Source: Lucinisca nassula
Taxonomy: Eukaryota > Mollusca > Bivalvia > Lucinida > Lucinidae
Length of the DNA stretch: 64,000 nucleotides
Assembly: GCA_963580285.1 (NCBI GenBank)
Contig: OY757010.1
Coordinates: forward strand, 73,884,858-73,948,857
Reading direction: 5' to 3'
Below, in pieces: positions 53,746 to 63,494 of the stretch (its first letter is position 1; each line of letters begins with the position of its first letter). The translations under genes and the position numbers were made by a program. Below the pieces are notes generated by a model, which saw nothing but the letters and a program-made list of their open reading frames with translations, ran no database searches and was not told the origin of the DNA.

Positions 53746-54739
53746 TTGATGAAAAAAGCGGCTTATTTGGAGCTATGCTGTGATGAAAGGTAGGCCGATC
53801 TAAACTGAAAATGACGCTAATGAAGCTGAAAGCCGCTGATGTGAGGTTTCTATGCTAGGCGCTAAATGACTTCAGCTGTCAAATGTCTTGTCAGCTTAGA
53901 AAGGTATATCTTAGTCTAAGAAATTGAAAATTAGTCTGAAATGACATACGTAGAAGGAAGTCTCGCACCTATCACGCTAATAAAGTCATTTAATTGCTAT
54001 CAAGAAAGAAAAAAACAGTCTTTGAAAGATTAAGTTGATTTAAAGGATATTCATGTACAAAAATAGCCATCAGAATAGATGGCAAATCCCCCGACCAAAA
54101 GATTGTCCACAAATAGAAAGTGCACCAGAATTATAATTCACTAGTAAGCCAACAGTGTATTGCTGCAACATCTGCAGGATTTTGTATATGTAATGTTTGT
54201 TGAGACTATCATCACCTTATGATACTACATATAAGGGTCGCTTCTCAACATGATGAAGGTCCAACGTTTCCAATGCACGCTGAGTTGTGGTTCTTGCACA
54301 TGAAATGCCCTTTCAACCAGCAATATATTTTAAAGGGTAATGGAGCTATCACGGGCCATCACAAGATTATATTGTCAGGGGAGATAACTAAACAATCACA
54401 AGGTAGTCATGCTGTTTTATTGGAAGGGGAGATAACTAAAAAACTATGACACCCATAGTTGCGGTTCTTGTGCATGACCCGCCGTCTTAGCCTTGTAAAC
54501 AAGTGCAATGCATCTCAAAGGGTATTGGAGTTTTCCAGCTACATGTATTGAAGTTAAACTGTATACCCAAATGGACAAAACAGCATACGTCAAGTTTATA
54601 TGCACAAAGTGAAAAGTGGTGTAATTAAGGCGTAACTATACCAAATTTAGTGATACAGAGGCCTTTCTTATATTTAATCTTCATCCGTGATTCTTTGATT
54701 CTGGATCATCATAGAAGTAGAAAAAATAATTTGCAAATA

Positions 54740-54742
<3 letters not shown>
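53746..54742. other. No gene supported
   Basis: GGGGAGATAACTAAAMAA occurs twice (54378, 54427). Otherwise nothing recognised. Confidence 0.4.
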
Positions 54743-54805
<63 letters not shown>

Positions 54806-54889
54806 ATTGAGGCTTATCGGTAAAACATTGACTGGGCCGGTGTGCTGTAACAATGACAAACAGTAAGTATGCACTCCGATCAGACGCCA

Positions 54890-54952
<63 letters not shown>

Positions 54953-55026
54953 CGTGCCACAACAGTCAGGTGCTCTAAGAATCTCTCTCTCTCTCTCTTC
55001 GTGCCACAACAGTCAGGTGCTTCAAG

Positions 55027-55095
<69 letters not shown>

Positions 55096-55121
55096 GCCAC
55101 AACAGTCAGGTGCTCTAAGAA

Positions 55122-55178
<57 letters not shown>

Positions 55179-55249
55179 GCCACAACAGTCAGGTGCTCTA
55201 AGAATCTCTCTCTCTCTCTCTTCGTACCACAACAGTCAGGTGCTCTAAG

Positions 55250-55308
<59 letters not shown>

Positions 55309-55341
55309 CCACAACAGTCAGGTGCTCTAAGAATCTCTCTC

Positions 55342-55402
<61 letters not shown>
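54743..55402 (+). repeat. (CT)n array broken by seven copies of a ~31-bp unit
   Basis: (CT)n runs of 9-40 units alternate with TTCGTGCCACAACAGTCAGG TGCTCTAAGAAT at 54950, 54997, 55090, 55173, 55220, 55306 and a worn last one at 55402. Ser/Leu or Arg/Glu ORFs are artefacts. 54842-54892 is a pB-MITE scrap (TCCGATCAGACGCC). Confidence 0.95.
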
Positions 55403-55406
<4 letters not shown>

Positions 55407-55737
55407 GGCGCTCTGAGAATCTCGTTGCTATTTCCAGATCTTCGCTAGAGCCTTTGTCTGTTTTTGACATCTTATTTGCCTTCCTGTGGAGCTAATGAAT
55501 ATTAACTACAGAGGCTTAATGCTTATCAATCTAATCAAGTGACCAAATAATTCCAAGAATAAGGCATATCGGAGAATCCAGTCTTGTTTATTTGTCATTA
55601 GTGAAGTCGACAAAAGTAGAGGACTGCGGACTAATCGAATGAAAGCAGCTTTATTGGATTTTTTCGGAAGAAGTGCAAGAGCTTTTCAAGGGCGAGCGTT
55701 TCTGAAGAGTTCGGTGTGAAAGCATAAACATCCTGTA

Positions 55738-55823
55738 CTTTAGCAAACAGTGTAGACTCAGATCTGCAGATGCCGCGTTTTGCCAATGTCCCTTTCAGCC
55801 CAGGAGCACTTAGCATATATGGG
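55738..55823. mobile_element. pB-MITE right half
   Basis: TTAGCAAACAGTGTAGACTC, AGATGCCGCGTTTTGCC and GCATATATGGG before TTAA (55824-55827). Confidence 0.65.
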
Positions 55824-55857
55824 TTAATAGGTTTGGCCGCTTTATGGAAGATGTTCA

Positions 55858-55965
55858 TTTTATATTTTGATTTTTCAGCTATTGGAGCATAAATAAGAAA
55901 AAAATGTATGCCCCTGTAAACCCCATTTTGCTCTATGAACAGTGGGGTTGATAGGGATTTCATTA
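55858..55965 (-). mobile_element. FB-MITE fragment
   Basis: GAGCATAAATAAGAAAAAAA, CCCCTGTAAACCCCATTTTG and AGTGGGGTTGATAGGG. Confidence 0.6.
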
Positions 55966-56069
55966 CAAGAACTTATTATTAACATGATGGCGAGGTATCT
56001 TCCGAGTCAACAGAATGATGGTAATGTAGATTCGTCTGTCCGTCTGCACTTTGTTTGTCTTGGTTTGAT

Positions 56070-56345
56070 TTGAGGTTCAACGCCCACCCCTCAGCACTAT
56101 TTAGGTCATTTCAGAGACCTTGCTTCTGAATGGTGTGACTTTTACCCGACACTGAGAAGAAATGACATCTCAACCCATGCCGCTGTTTATACATGTATGG
56201 ACGGTCCGATACGCACCACTTTGCCCGGATATGCTTATACCTTCTAAGCGGTTTACCAGTATACATGTTAAGTCGGTTGCAGCTGTGCGTGGCAGCTTCA
56301 TGAAGCCCAATCTATTTCTCCAGGCCCCGATAGGCCGGGGCCCAT
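56070..56345 (-). mobile_element. SINE-D, full length, diverged
   Basis: TTTGAGGTTCAACGCCCACC, TTTTACCCGACACTGAGAAG, TGCGTGGCAGCTTCATGAAG and GGCCCCGATAGGCCGGGGCC. Confidence 0.8.
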
Positions 56346-56646
56346 CCGTCTGTACTGCCCAGCAGACACACGTCGCTAGGGCAACGTCAAATCATTGTCG
56401 TTGCACCGACGTTGATGTGACGTTGCATGAACGTCATTGATGTGACGTTGCATGAACGTCATAGCGTCGCGCCTACATTATTTTGACGTCACAATTACGT
56501 CATGTACCTGCTGGGTGCATTATTGGTGACATTTTTCTTGCTCTAAGACTGAAGCTGCAAGTGCACATCGATTGCTCAGATCAGTCTGCACAGATATACG
56601 CAGATGCGTAGGCTGATTGGAAACTTTGCTAACGACAATATTACAC
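56346..56646. other. No gene seen; CGTCA-rich short repeat
   Basis: GATGTGACGTTGCATGAACG TCATT is repeated twice (56414, 56439). Nothing else. Confidence 0.5.
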
Positions 56647-56912
56647 TTTACGAAAACACATTGTAAACTTTACATGCATCGAAAAAACGAAAATTTTAGG
56701 ATAAAAAATTGCGATATTTTTCTAATTTCTGCTCAAAATATAGATTGTGTGTACTCGTTCGAACCGCCTCGATGAGGCGGTTCGAACGAGTACCCACAAT
56801 CTATATTTTAGAGCAGAAATAAGAACATAGGGTTATCCCTGCAAACCCCAGTTTTACTATATACAAGTGGGGTTCAAGGGGGTCAAAATTATATAGGCGT
56901 GTTTTCGTGATG
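56647..56912 (-). mobile_element. FB-MITE, complete, near-perfect palindrome
   Basis: GTACTCGTTCGAACCGCCTC and its exact reverse form the core. Ends TTTACGAAAACACA and ATAGGCGTGTTTTCGTGATG. Confidence 0.85.
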
Positions 56913-56992
56913 TATACATAATGTATCGTTTTTATCATAAGGCATGCATCACATTAGTCTACTAGAAGACTTTTCTGTTCTTTTCTGTTCAG

Positions 56993-57289
56993 TGACAAGA
57001 AAATGCGGCCCCGCCCATCGGGGCTTGAAGAAATAGATGGGCTGCATGATGCTTCCACGCAGAGCTGAAACCGACCCACAAACGAGTACTAGTAAACCGC
57101 TTAGAGGATTTAAGCCTGCCCAGACAAAGCGGTGCATGCTTATAGACCCTATATTGGTTTCATTGAGCTGCAGGGCTTGAGATGTCATTTCATCTCAATG
57201 TCGGGTAAAAGTCCCAAAACATTGGAAGCAACGTCTCCAAAATGACCTTTACAGTGTTGACGGGAACGTTAAACCTTATATCAAACAAA
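56993..57289 (+). mobile_element. SINE-D, full length, 14-bp TSD (reference copy)
   Basis: TSD TCTTTTCTGTTCAG at 56979-56992 and 57290-57303, exact. Starts TGACAAGAAAATGC, then GGCCCCGCCCATCGGGGC; ends GGGAACGTTAAACCTTATATC. No A/B boxes of a tRNA are obvious in the head. Confidence 0.92.
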
Positions 57290-57365
57290 TCTTTTCTGTT
57301 CAGAGCCACGAAAATCAGTGGTGTTCGTTTGTCCTATGATGTCGCTTGTTCCTTCCTAACATTAA

Positions 57366-57582
57366 CCCTTTTTGTTCCAAATGGAATCGTCCTTCTTATA
57401 TATAGAGTCCATTTCAAAATTTAGGGATGTCAGCTTGTGTTTCCTTCAAAATTGATTTGGAAAATGGCTGAGCTTTTTGCAAACAGTGTAGGCCCTGATC
57501 AGACGCCGCGTTCTGCGGCGTCTGATCTGGGCCTGCACTGTTTGCCAGGGTACACGTTTTGGGGTTTCCGGTACAAAATGGG
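57366..57582. mobile_element. pB-MITE, complete, subfamily 2, TTAA both sides
   Basis: TTAA at 57362-57365 and 57583-57586. Ends CCCTTTTTGTTCC and GGTACAAAATGG(G). Core CAGACGCCGCGTTCTGCGGC. Confidence 0.9.
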
Positions 57583-58014
57583 TTAATGTATTTTTGAGAG
57601 TGAAAGGCTTCATATATCAGTACATGATTAATGTTATACTTCGAGTTTCAAGGCTTGTATTTCTCGTTGCACGCTTTTTATCAATCTGTCAGACATTGTA
57701 CCGTGGGAAAGCAAAACCTTCAAGCTGACATGTGCCTCCACAAAAACGGCACAATGTGATCAGTCTTCGTTGAATGCGTCAGTCTTCTAGAGTTTCTCCA
57801 TTCAGAGTTATACAGAGTGTTGCAAGGAACAGCTGCATTCGAGACAAAGGCTGAAATGAATTTATGTTGATCGTCAATGTCTTCTTTCAGAACAAGTCAG
57901 ACTGATCTGGTTCTACATGTATACTCATTGAGACAATGACGTTAAAACGACGTAACATCAGTCGGCATTGATACGACGTTTCAGACAAGTTCTCTATTTG
58001 CTGGGGTAGTTTTT

Positions 58015-58090
58015 ACCCATATATGCCTAGCATCCTGATAAAAGAACAATGTTAAACAGTGAAGACCCCGATCAGACGCCACAGCATTTA
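58015..58090. mobile_element. pB-MITE left half
   Basis: TTACCCATATATGCCTAGCA, GTTAAACAGTGAAGACCCCG and ATCAGACGCCACAGC. No right half. Confidence 0.6.
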
Positions 58091-58184
58091 TTTAAACTTA
58101 CATGAAATAATATCAGTTAGATGCTCCTTATATTTGAATTTGTGTAGGTTAAAGATTTTTGAAATTTTGAAAATATTTTAGAGT

Positions 58185-58300
58185 CAATGATGAGGCCTAA
58201 ATGGCCGAAATTAGCTAGTCTGGCCCAGAAAACATGTACACTCCATATTTTCCAGTTCTGTGGTGCATTCGTTGCTTCCAAAGGATAACCCTTTCTAGAA
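58185..58300 (-). repeat. Repeat R end, solitary
   Basis: GATGAGGCCTAAATGGCCGA, AGAAAACATGTACACTCCAT and GCTTCCAAAGGATAACC match (inverted) 63250-63380 and the right end of R at 22570-22690. Confidence 0.6.
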
Positions 58301-58364
58301 CATATTTAGATGCCACAAAGCATAAGAAAAGTTTGTGCCCAAGAACTTTGACAGAAGTTAAGCC

Positions 58365-58645
58365 AGTAAGGGAATGCTACGGGCTGCATGAGGTTTCCAC
58401 GCAGAGCTGAAACTGACCCACACACGTGTACTGGTAAACCGCTTAGAGAATCTAAGCATGCCCAGGCAAAACGGTGCGAGTCAGACCGTCCATGCTTATA
58501 AACCCTATTGGTTTCATTGGGCGGCAGGGCTTGAGATGTTATTTCATCTCAATGACGGGTAAAAATCCAACAAAATTGGAAGCAATATCTCCAAAATGAC
58601 CTTTATATTGTTGACGGGGAAATTAACCCTCAAATCAAGCAAACG
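58365..58645 (+). mobile_element. SINE-D, nearly full length
   Basis: GGGCTGCATGAGGTTTCCAC to AAATTAACCCTCAAATCAAG. The head hairpin is missing. Confidence 0.85.
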
Positions 58646-58701
58646 AAAGAAAAACTTGTTGTTACGTCCCTCTGACGAAGGCAAAAATCACGGACTGACA
58701 T

Positions 58702-58940
58702 TTTTTTTTTTTTTTTTTTTTTTTTTGGTTTTACGGCCCTTTCAAGATTATTTCACTCATATCGAGCCGATCGTTAATCAGAGGTGGGCGAAAACCGGAG
58801 TACCCGGAGATAAAACACCTGACCTTCCGTTGCAGAACTTGGCGTCTCACATTTGACCCGAGCGAGGCTCGAACCACAGCGGTGAGAGACCTAATGATCA
58901 AGAGTCAGCGCTTTTAACCACTAGGCCACGGAGGCCCGTT
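58702..58940 (-). mobile_element. SINE-E, tRNA-Lys-like head, full length, 12-bp TSD
   Basis: Minus strand: GCCTCCGTGGCCTAGTGGTT, anticodon loop CTCTTGA (CTT), GGTTCGAGCCTCGC, body AACGGAAGGTCAGGTG, end GGGCCGTAAAACC and an A-tail. TSD ACGGACTGACAT at 58690-58701 and 58941-58952. Confidence 0.92.
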
Positions 58941-59039
58941 ACGGACTGACATAACACAGATACAACTTTCAAAAGGGTCAATTCAGAATATGGATGGTCT
59001 CTGTTTTATTTACGTTTTACACTGAACAAATCCTGTATT

Positions 59040-59152
59040 TTTGCCAAAAGTATAGACCCAGATCAGATGCCGCGTTCTGTGGCATCTGATCTGGGTCTTC
59101 GCTGTTCGCCTATGACCTTTTTCCGGAACACTAGGCATATATGGGTTCTTTA
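59040..59152. mobile_element. pB-MITE, core and right end
   Basis: AGATCAGATGCCGCGTTCTG TGGCATCTGATCT palindrome, then CTAGGCATATATGGG. Left end lost. Confidence 0.6.
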
Positions 59153-59159
59153 TTGAAGT

Positions 59160-59312
59160 GTTAATTTTTACGGAACTTTCAAGATTATTTCACTCGTTAA
59201 TCAGAGCTGGGCACTAAAACCGGAGTACTTGAAAAAAAATACAATTGTCCTTCCATTGCAGAACTTGGCGTCCACATATGACCAGAGCGAGGCTCGAATC
59301 CACAGCGGACTT
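59160..59312 (-). mobile_element. SINE-E, 3' part
   Basis: TTTACGGAACTTTCAAGATT, TTGCAGAACTTGGCGTCC and GAGCGAGGCTCGAATCC, with deletions. Second SINE-E within 300 bp. Confidence 0.75.
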
Positions 59313-59465
59313 AGACCCGCATTAAATTGTGATAAGAATTCTAATCCACACAACGTCACTGAATCAGCACAGAATACGTTTATTTTCTTGACAAATATCT
59401 TCCTAAGTTTCTTATAAGGAGCTGAAAGAAGGTTTCCTTAGGAACGCGAGAAAGATGTGTTGTTG

Positions 59466-59588
59466 TTGTTGATGATGATGATGATGATGATGAGGATGAT
59501 GGTAATGATGATGCTGATGATGTTGATGATCGTAAGGATGATGATGATGATGATGATGCTGATGATGATGATGGTAAAGATGATGATG

Positions 59589-59627
<39 letters not shown>

Positions 59628-59642
59628 GTGATGATGATGGGT
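59466..59642 (+). repeat. (GAT)n imperfect trinucleotide repeat
   Basis: About 175 bp of GATGATGATGATG with scattered changes. Met- and His-rich ORFs here are artefacts. Confidence 0.95.
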
Positions 59643-59727
59643 AGCGATGTATATATTAATGCAAATACCTAGGGGAAATTGTGAATGGCAACAATAATAA
59701 TCATTTACCAGAAATGTTGACAATTAA

Positions 59728-59915
59728 CCCTTTTTTACCAAATGGAATCTTCCTCCTTATATATAACAGGAGTTCATTTCAAAATTTAGGGGTGTCAAGT
59801 TGTGTTTTCATCAAATTACTGAACTTTTAGCAAACAGTGGCAGCCCCGATCATACGCCGCGTTCTGCGGCGTCTGATCTGGGCCTGCACTGTTTGCCAAG
59901 GTACAAATTTAGGGG
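59728..59915. mobile_element. pB-MITE, subfamily 2, right end lost
   Basis: TTAA at 59724-59727, CCCTTTTTTACC, core ATACGCCGCGTTCTGCGGCG. Ends in GGTACAAATTTAGGGG without TTAA. Confidence 0.75.
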
Positions 59916-59984
59916 TTGGTTTAAGTTGAAATATAGGGCGAATGGCGTAAAGAACATATGAACAGGAAAGGTTCAGTCGAGACT

Positions 59985-60205
59985 GCGCTGTGGTACAGTG
60001 GTAAAGCATCGGATTTTAGGTCGAGAGGTGGCCGGTTCGATCCCTACAAGCGCCAAGAGTTGTTTCCTTGAGCAAGAGACTTTATCCGCATCGCTTAGTA
60101 CTGGTTTGTATCTAGGAAGAGGAAGAAAAAGAGGGCCACATAGAAGATTAGCAATAGTTTACTAAATGTCTTACCCTCTATAAATAAAGTTGATTTTTAT
60201 TATTA
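59985..60205 (+). mobile_element. SINE with tRNA-like head and TTTCCTTGAGCAAGAGAC body
   Basis: Head GCGCTGTGGTACAGTGGTAA (box A), GGCCGGTTCGATCCCTAC (box B) and an acceptor-like GCGC pair. The body TTTCCTTGAGCAAGAGACTT TATCCGCAT resembles the V-domain SINEs reported from molluscs and fish. AT-rich end TAAATAAAGTTGATTTTTATT. No clear TSD. Single copy here. Confidence 0.65.
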
Positions 60206-60283
60206 TTATAGTTGTTATTGTTCTCAAATATAATAAATGTGCATGGGAAATAAAGCTATAAGTACTGCCTTTGCAGCGAACAT

Positions 60284-60607
60284 GTGTGTGTGTGTGTGTG
60301 TGAATTCGGGTTTAACGTCGCTTTCAACAATTTTTCAGTCATATCACGACGGTGTCTGCTCAATACTCACTTTTATAGTGCTGCCTCACTGAAGTATCAT
60401 GTCCCAGACACATTACATGATACCACACCCAGTCACATTATCCTGACACTGTGTCGACCAGTCCTAGCTCTACCCCGTAAATCTAAGTGCCAAGCGAGGA
60501 GCAGCTAGTACCATTCTTAACGACTTTGGTAGGTCGCGGCCCGGGATCTAACCCGTGACCTCCCGTTCCCCGGAGCGGACACTCTACCAACTGAGCTATC
60601 GGGACCG
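60284..60607 (-). mobile_element. SINE-A, full length, 14-bp TSD
   Basis: Inverted copy of the 2431 element: (GT)n start, TTTAACGTCGCTTTCAACAA, and tRNA-like head complement CTCTACCAACTGAGCTATCG. TSD TTTGCAGCGAACAT at 60270-60283 and 60608-60621, exact. Confidence 0.93.
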
Positions 60608-60627
60608 TTTGCAGCGAACATAAAATA

Positions 60628-60833
60628 CAGTGAAATTCAGCTATTAAGACCACCTAAAATTAGGACTAATTCTGCTATAAAAAGCTTATTTTGAAGGGTA
60701 CACTTAATTTTTCTTTTTGTTTTCTGCATGCAGTGTCCTCTGGTCAGGGACCACCTTTGGGACTGTTCAAAAGTGGTCTTTAAGACCACTTTTGAACAGT
60801 CCCAAAGGTGGTCTTAATACATGAATTTTACTG
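60628..60833. mobile_element. Tc1/mariner-like MITE, TA-flanked
   Basis: TA + CAGTGAAATTCAGCTATTAA ... AATACATGAATTTTACTG + TA. Internal stem GGGACTGTTCAAAAGTGGTC/GACCACTTTTGAACAGTCCC. CAGT ends with a TA target are typical of Tc1/mariner derivatives. Confidence 0.8.
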
Positions 60834-61010
60834 TATAGGCATGCAATATAGAGGCCAATGGAAGTCTAGGTTTTGCTTGGTTTTCTTCAGGGACTGAAGT
60901 TTGCAGGCAGGTTGCCTTGAGAGGTGAGAAGGATCTGGCTCGCGTAATTGTAAAGATTTAGTTAGCTATTTGACATTCAATAACGGGTCATTTTTATAAT
61001 CGCTTTTTCG
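60834..61010. other. No feature recognised
   Basis: Short unique-looking stretch. Confidence 0.3.
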
Positions 61011-61990
61011 AAGAAAAATCGGGTATAATGTTTTCGTACCGGAGTTGAGTGAGCGTCAGTCCGTCCGTCCGTCCGTCTGTCTGTCCGCTCCCATGAAAGG
61101 GTAGTTGTATCCCTCATGCGTACGTCCGTCTGTATGTCCGTCACGTTTCTTGTAAATGGATCTTCTCTGCAACCACTGAAGATAGAGTTTTGAAACTTTG
61201 CATGTGGATAGTACATGGCATGTCGATGGCAGTGGGCTACTTTTTAGTGACCTTGACCTTAACATGACCCCAAAGTCAAAGGTCAAAAAGTATGATTTGC
61301 CATATCTCCAAAACTATTGGAGTTACACTTCTGAAACTTTGCTTATTGGATGGTCCTTGGAATATAAAATATGTCGGGTTACTTTTGGTGTGACCTTGAC
61401 CCCAAGGTCAAAGGTCAAAATGTATGATTTTGCCATATCTCCTAAACTATTGGAGTTACACCTCTGAAACTTTGGTTATTGGATTGCCCTTGGAGTATAG
61501 AATGAATTTGGATACTTTTGGTGTGACCTTGACCTCAACATGACCCCAAGGTCAAAGGTCAAAAAGTATGATTTGCCATATCTCCTAAACTATTGGAGTT
61601 ACACTTCTGAAACTTTGCTAATTGGATGGTCCTTGGAATATAGAATATGTCGGGCTACTTTTGGTGTGACCTTGACCCCAAGGTTAAAGGTCAAAAAGTA
61701 TGACTTTGCCATATCTTCTAAACTATTGGAGTTACACTTCTAAAACTTGGTTATTTGATGGCTGTTGGAATATAAAATGAATTGGGATACTTTTGGTAGA
61801 CCTCAACATAACCCCAAGGTCAAATGTAAAAAATTATGACTTTGCCATATCTTCTAAACTATAAGAGTTACACTTCTGAAACTTTGCTTATCAGTTAGAA
61901 TGTTATTTGCAACTTTTTTTTAACTTACATTTAGTTTTGGCTAGCTAATACATAGTCATTAGTGTTATTCATAGAAAAGGCGGGTATTTG
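61011..61990 (+). repeat. ~140-bp tandem array with nuclear-receptor-like half-sites
   Basis: After a GTCCGTCCGTCCGTCCGTCT tract, five units share CATATCTCCWAAACTATTGG AGTTACAC and a block GTGACCTTGACC ... CCCCAAGGTCAAAGGTCAAA. An element of the same design as 5189 and 10880, though TIRs are not clear. Non-coding; the ORFs seen follow the repeat period. Confidence 0.85.
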
Positions 61991-62024
61991 CGATGGTATA
62001 CCATCGACTGCTGCTCTAGTTTGT

Positions 62025-62145
62025 GTTTAGCTTTACGACCTTTCAGTATCGAGCCGATCGTTAATCAGAGATGGGAGATAACCGGAGTACCTGGAGAAAA
62101 ACCAACTGACCTTCCGTTGCAGAACTTGGCAGAACAAGGAGGAAG
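62025..62145 (-). mobile_element. SINE-E, 3' part
   Basis: TTTACGACCTTTCAGTATCG AGCCGATCG, GGAGTACCTGGAG and CCTTCCGTTGCAGAACTTGG. Head absent. Confidence 0.75.
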
Positions 62146-62194
62146 TCATAAGCTACTTTTTCGATAGTCAAAAATATTATGAATCCGAAATAAA

Positions 62195-63085
62195 TAAATA
62201 GAGGCTCTTACATGAGTGTTCATGTATTACTGAATTTATTAAACGAGTTGAGGAAAAGGAATAAAATGCGAGGCTTTGCTGAGCATTTTATCCCTTTTCC
62301 TCAACGCGTAAATTCAATAATACATGAGCACAAATGCAAGATTCTATTTATCATATGACATTTAAAACGCATTTAATTCACGATTTCTATACAAAAAAGT
62401 CAATATTCCGCCATAAGTAAATGCGACGTCGTTAAGGACGTCGTACATGTAACGTTACGGAACGTATCTAGCTTATTTGCATATTTTATCCACTATTCTT
62501 GCATAAATACCTGTGCATATGGCTGTTTGAAGCAATTGTCAAATGGAACGAAAGCCGTGCTCAAACAGCAAAAACCATGTTCAAATCATGAATTCGCGTG
62601 CTGTTTGAACATGGATTTTGAGCTTTTGATATAATAAGACGGGCCTTGCTTTGTTTACGTTAGGTTGAGCGACGTAACATTTTCGCCCTGAACGTAGCGT
62701 TTTGGGGTTCTATGATGACGTCACTGCATAACAACGTCATTGGAAACAACATTCTGAACTGGCCGCCATTTTGGTTTGCCTGTCGCATTTGAAGGGTTTA
62801 TATGCAATTTATAAGGAGCTTTTGGGCGTTTTAGTCAAAATTTGCTGTAGGACTCGTAAGTAATGCAAGAATAACGACCATCCATGGTTATTTAATTGCA
62901 TTAACATTTGACGGATCCCTCGGAAGATATTTGAACATTCGGCCTAGCGGCCTCATGTTCAAACAGCTTCCTCGGGATCCGGCAAATGTTAATGCATGAA
63001 AAACCATGGTTGATCCCTATAGTGGATTATTGAAAATATTACATGGCGTTATTACACTCTCAGACGCGACGTCATATGACAAACG
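62195..63085 (-). mobile_element. CG-element, full copy carrying a nested TA-525 insertion
   Basis: Outer parts match 29063-29405 and 36585-36930: TAGAGGCTCTTACATGAG, a hairpin GAGTTGAGGAAAAGGAATAA/ATTTTATCCCTTTTCCTCAA, AAATGCGACGTCGTTAAGGA and CTCAGACGCGACGTCATATG at the far end. The middle is replaced by 62496-63019. Confidence 0.8.
62496..63019 (-). mobile_element. TA-525 element nested in the CG-element
   Basis: 524 bp between TCCACTA (to 62495) and TAGTGGA (from 63020). The uninterrupted site at 36605 reads TCCACTAGTGGA, so a TA dinucleotide was duplicated. Inverted copy of 33171-33697. Contains the GGATCCCTCGGAAG/CTTCCTCGGGATCC hairpin. No ORF. Confidence 0.85.
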
Positions 63086-63249
63086 GATATTCTATTCGTC
63101 ATTTGACTGGGATAAAAAAAATGGAAATTGAAGGCAGAGGGTACCTACTATTGTGCTATGCGCAAGCTGATCAAACTGTCCAAAAGCTAGTAGCGAATAA
63201 TTAACTCGCTCAACGCCGCTTGCAAACAGACAGCTGTTTTACCCGTATA

Positions 63250-63380
63250 TAAATATGTTCCATAAAACGGTTATCCTTTGGAAGCAAGGAATACACCACA
63301 GAACAGGAAATTATGAAGTGTACATGTTTTCTGGGCCGGACTATCTAGTTTCTGCCAATTAGGCCTCATTAATGAAATCT
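63250..63380 (+). repeat. Repeat R end, solitary
   Basis: GGTTATCCTTTGGAAGCAAG, GTGTACATGTTTTCTGGGCC and GCCAATTAGGCCTCATTAAT. Confidence 0.65.
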
Positions 63381-63399
63381 TTCACATAAATACCGGTAA

Positions 63400-63494
63400 G
63401 TTTGGAGTAGTCCATTTCTAAGAATAGGAGTGTCAGGTTTATTTTTTGTGGTAAGTTTTACAAGAATGTATGTACTGTGAGCAAACAGTAGGCG
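63400..63494. mobile_element. pB-MITE inner remnant
   Basis: GGAGTAGTCCATTTCTAAGA ATAGGAGTGTCAGG and GTGAGCAAACAGTA resemble the inner left side of pB-MITE. Confidence 0.4.

Noticed and set aside
54674..55312. Arg/Glu- and Ser/Leu-repeat ORFs
   Set aside because: Direct translation of (CT)n in both strands; no start context and no composition of a real protein.
59412..59723. His-rich or Met-rich ORFs
   Set aside because: Translation of an imperfect (GAT)n repeat.
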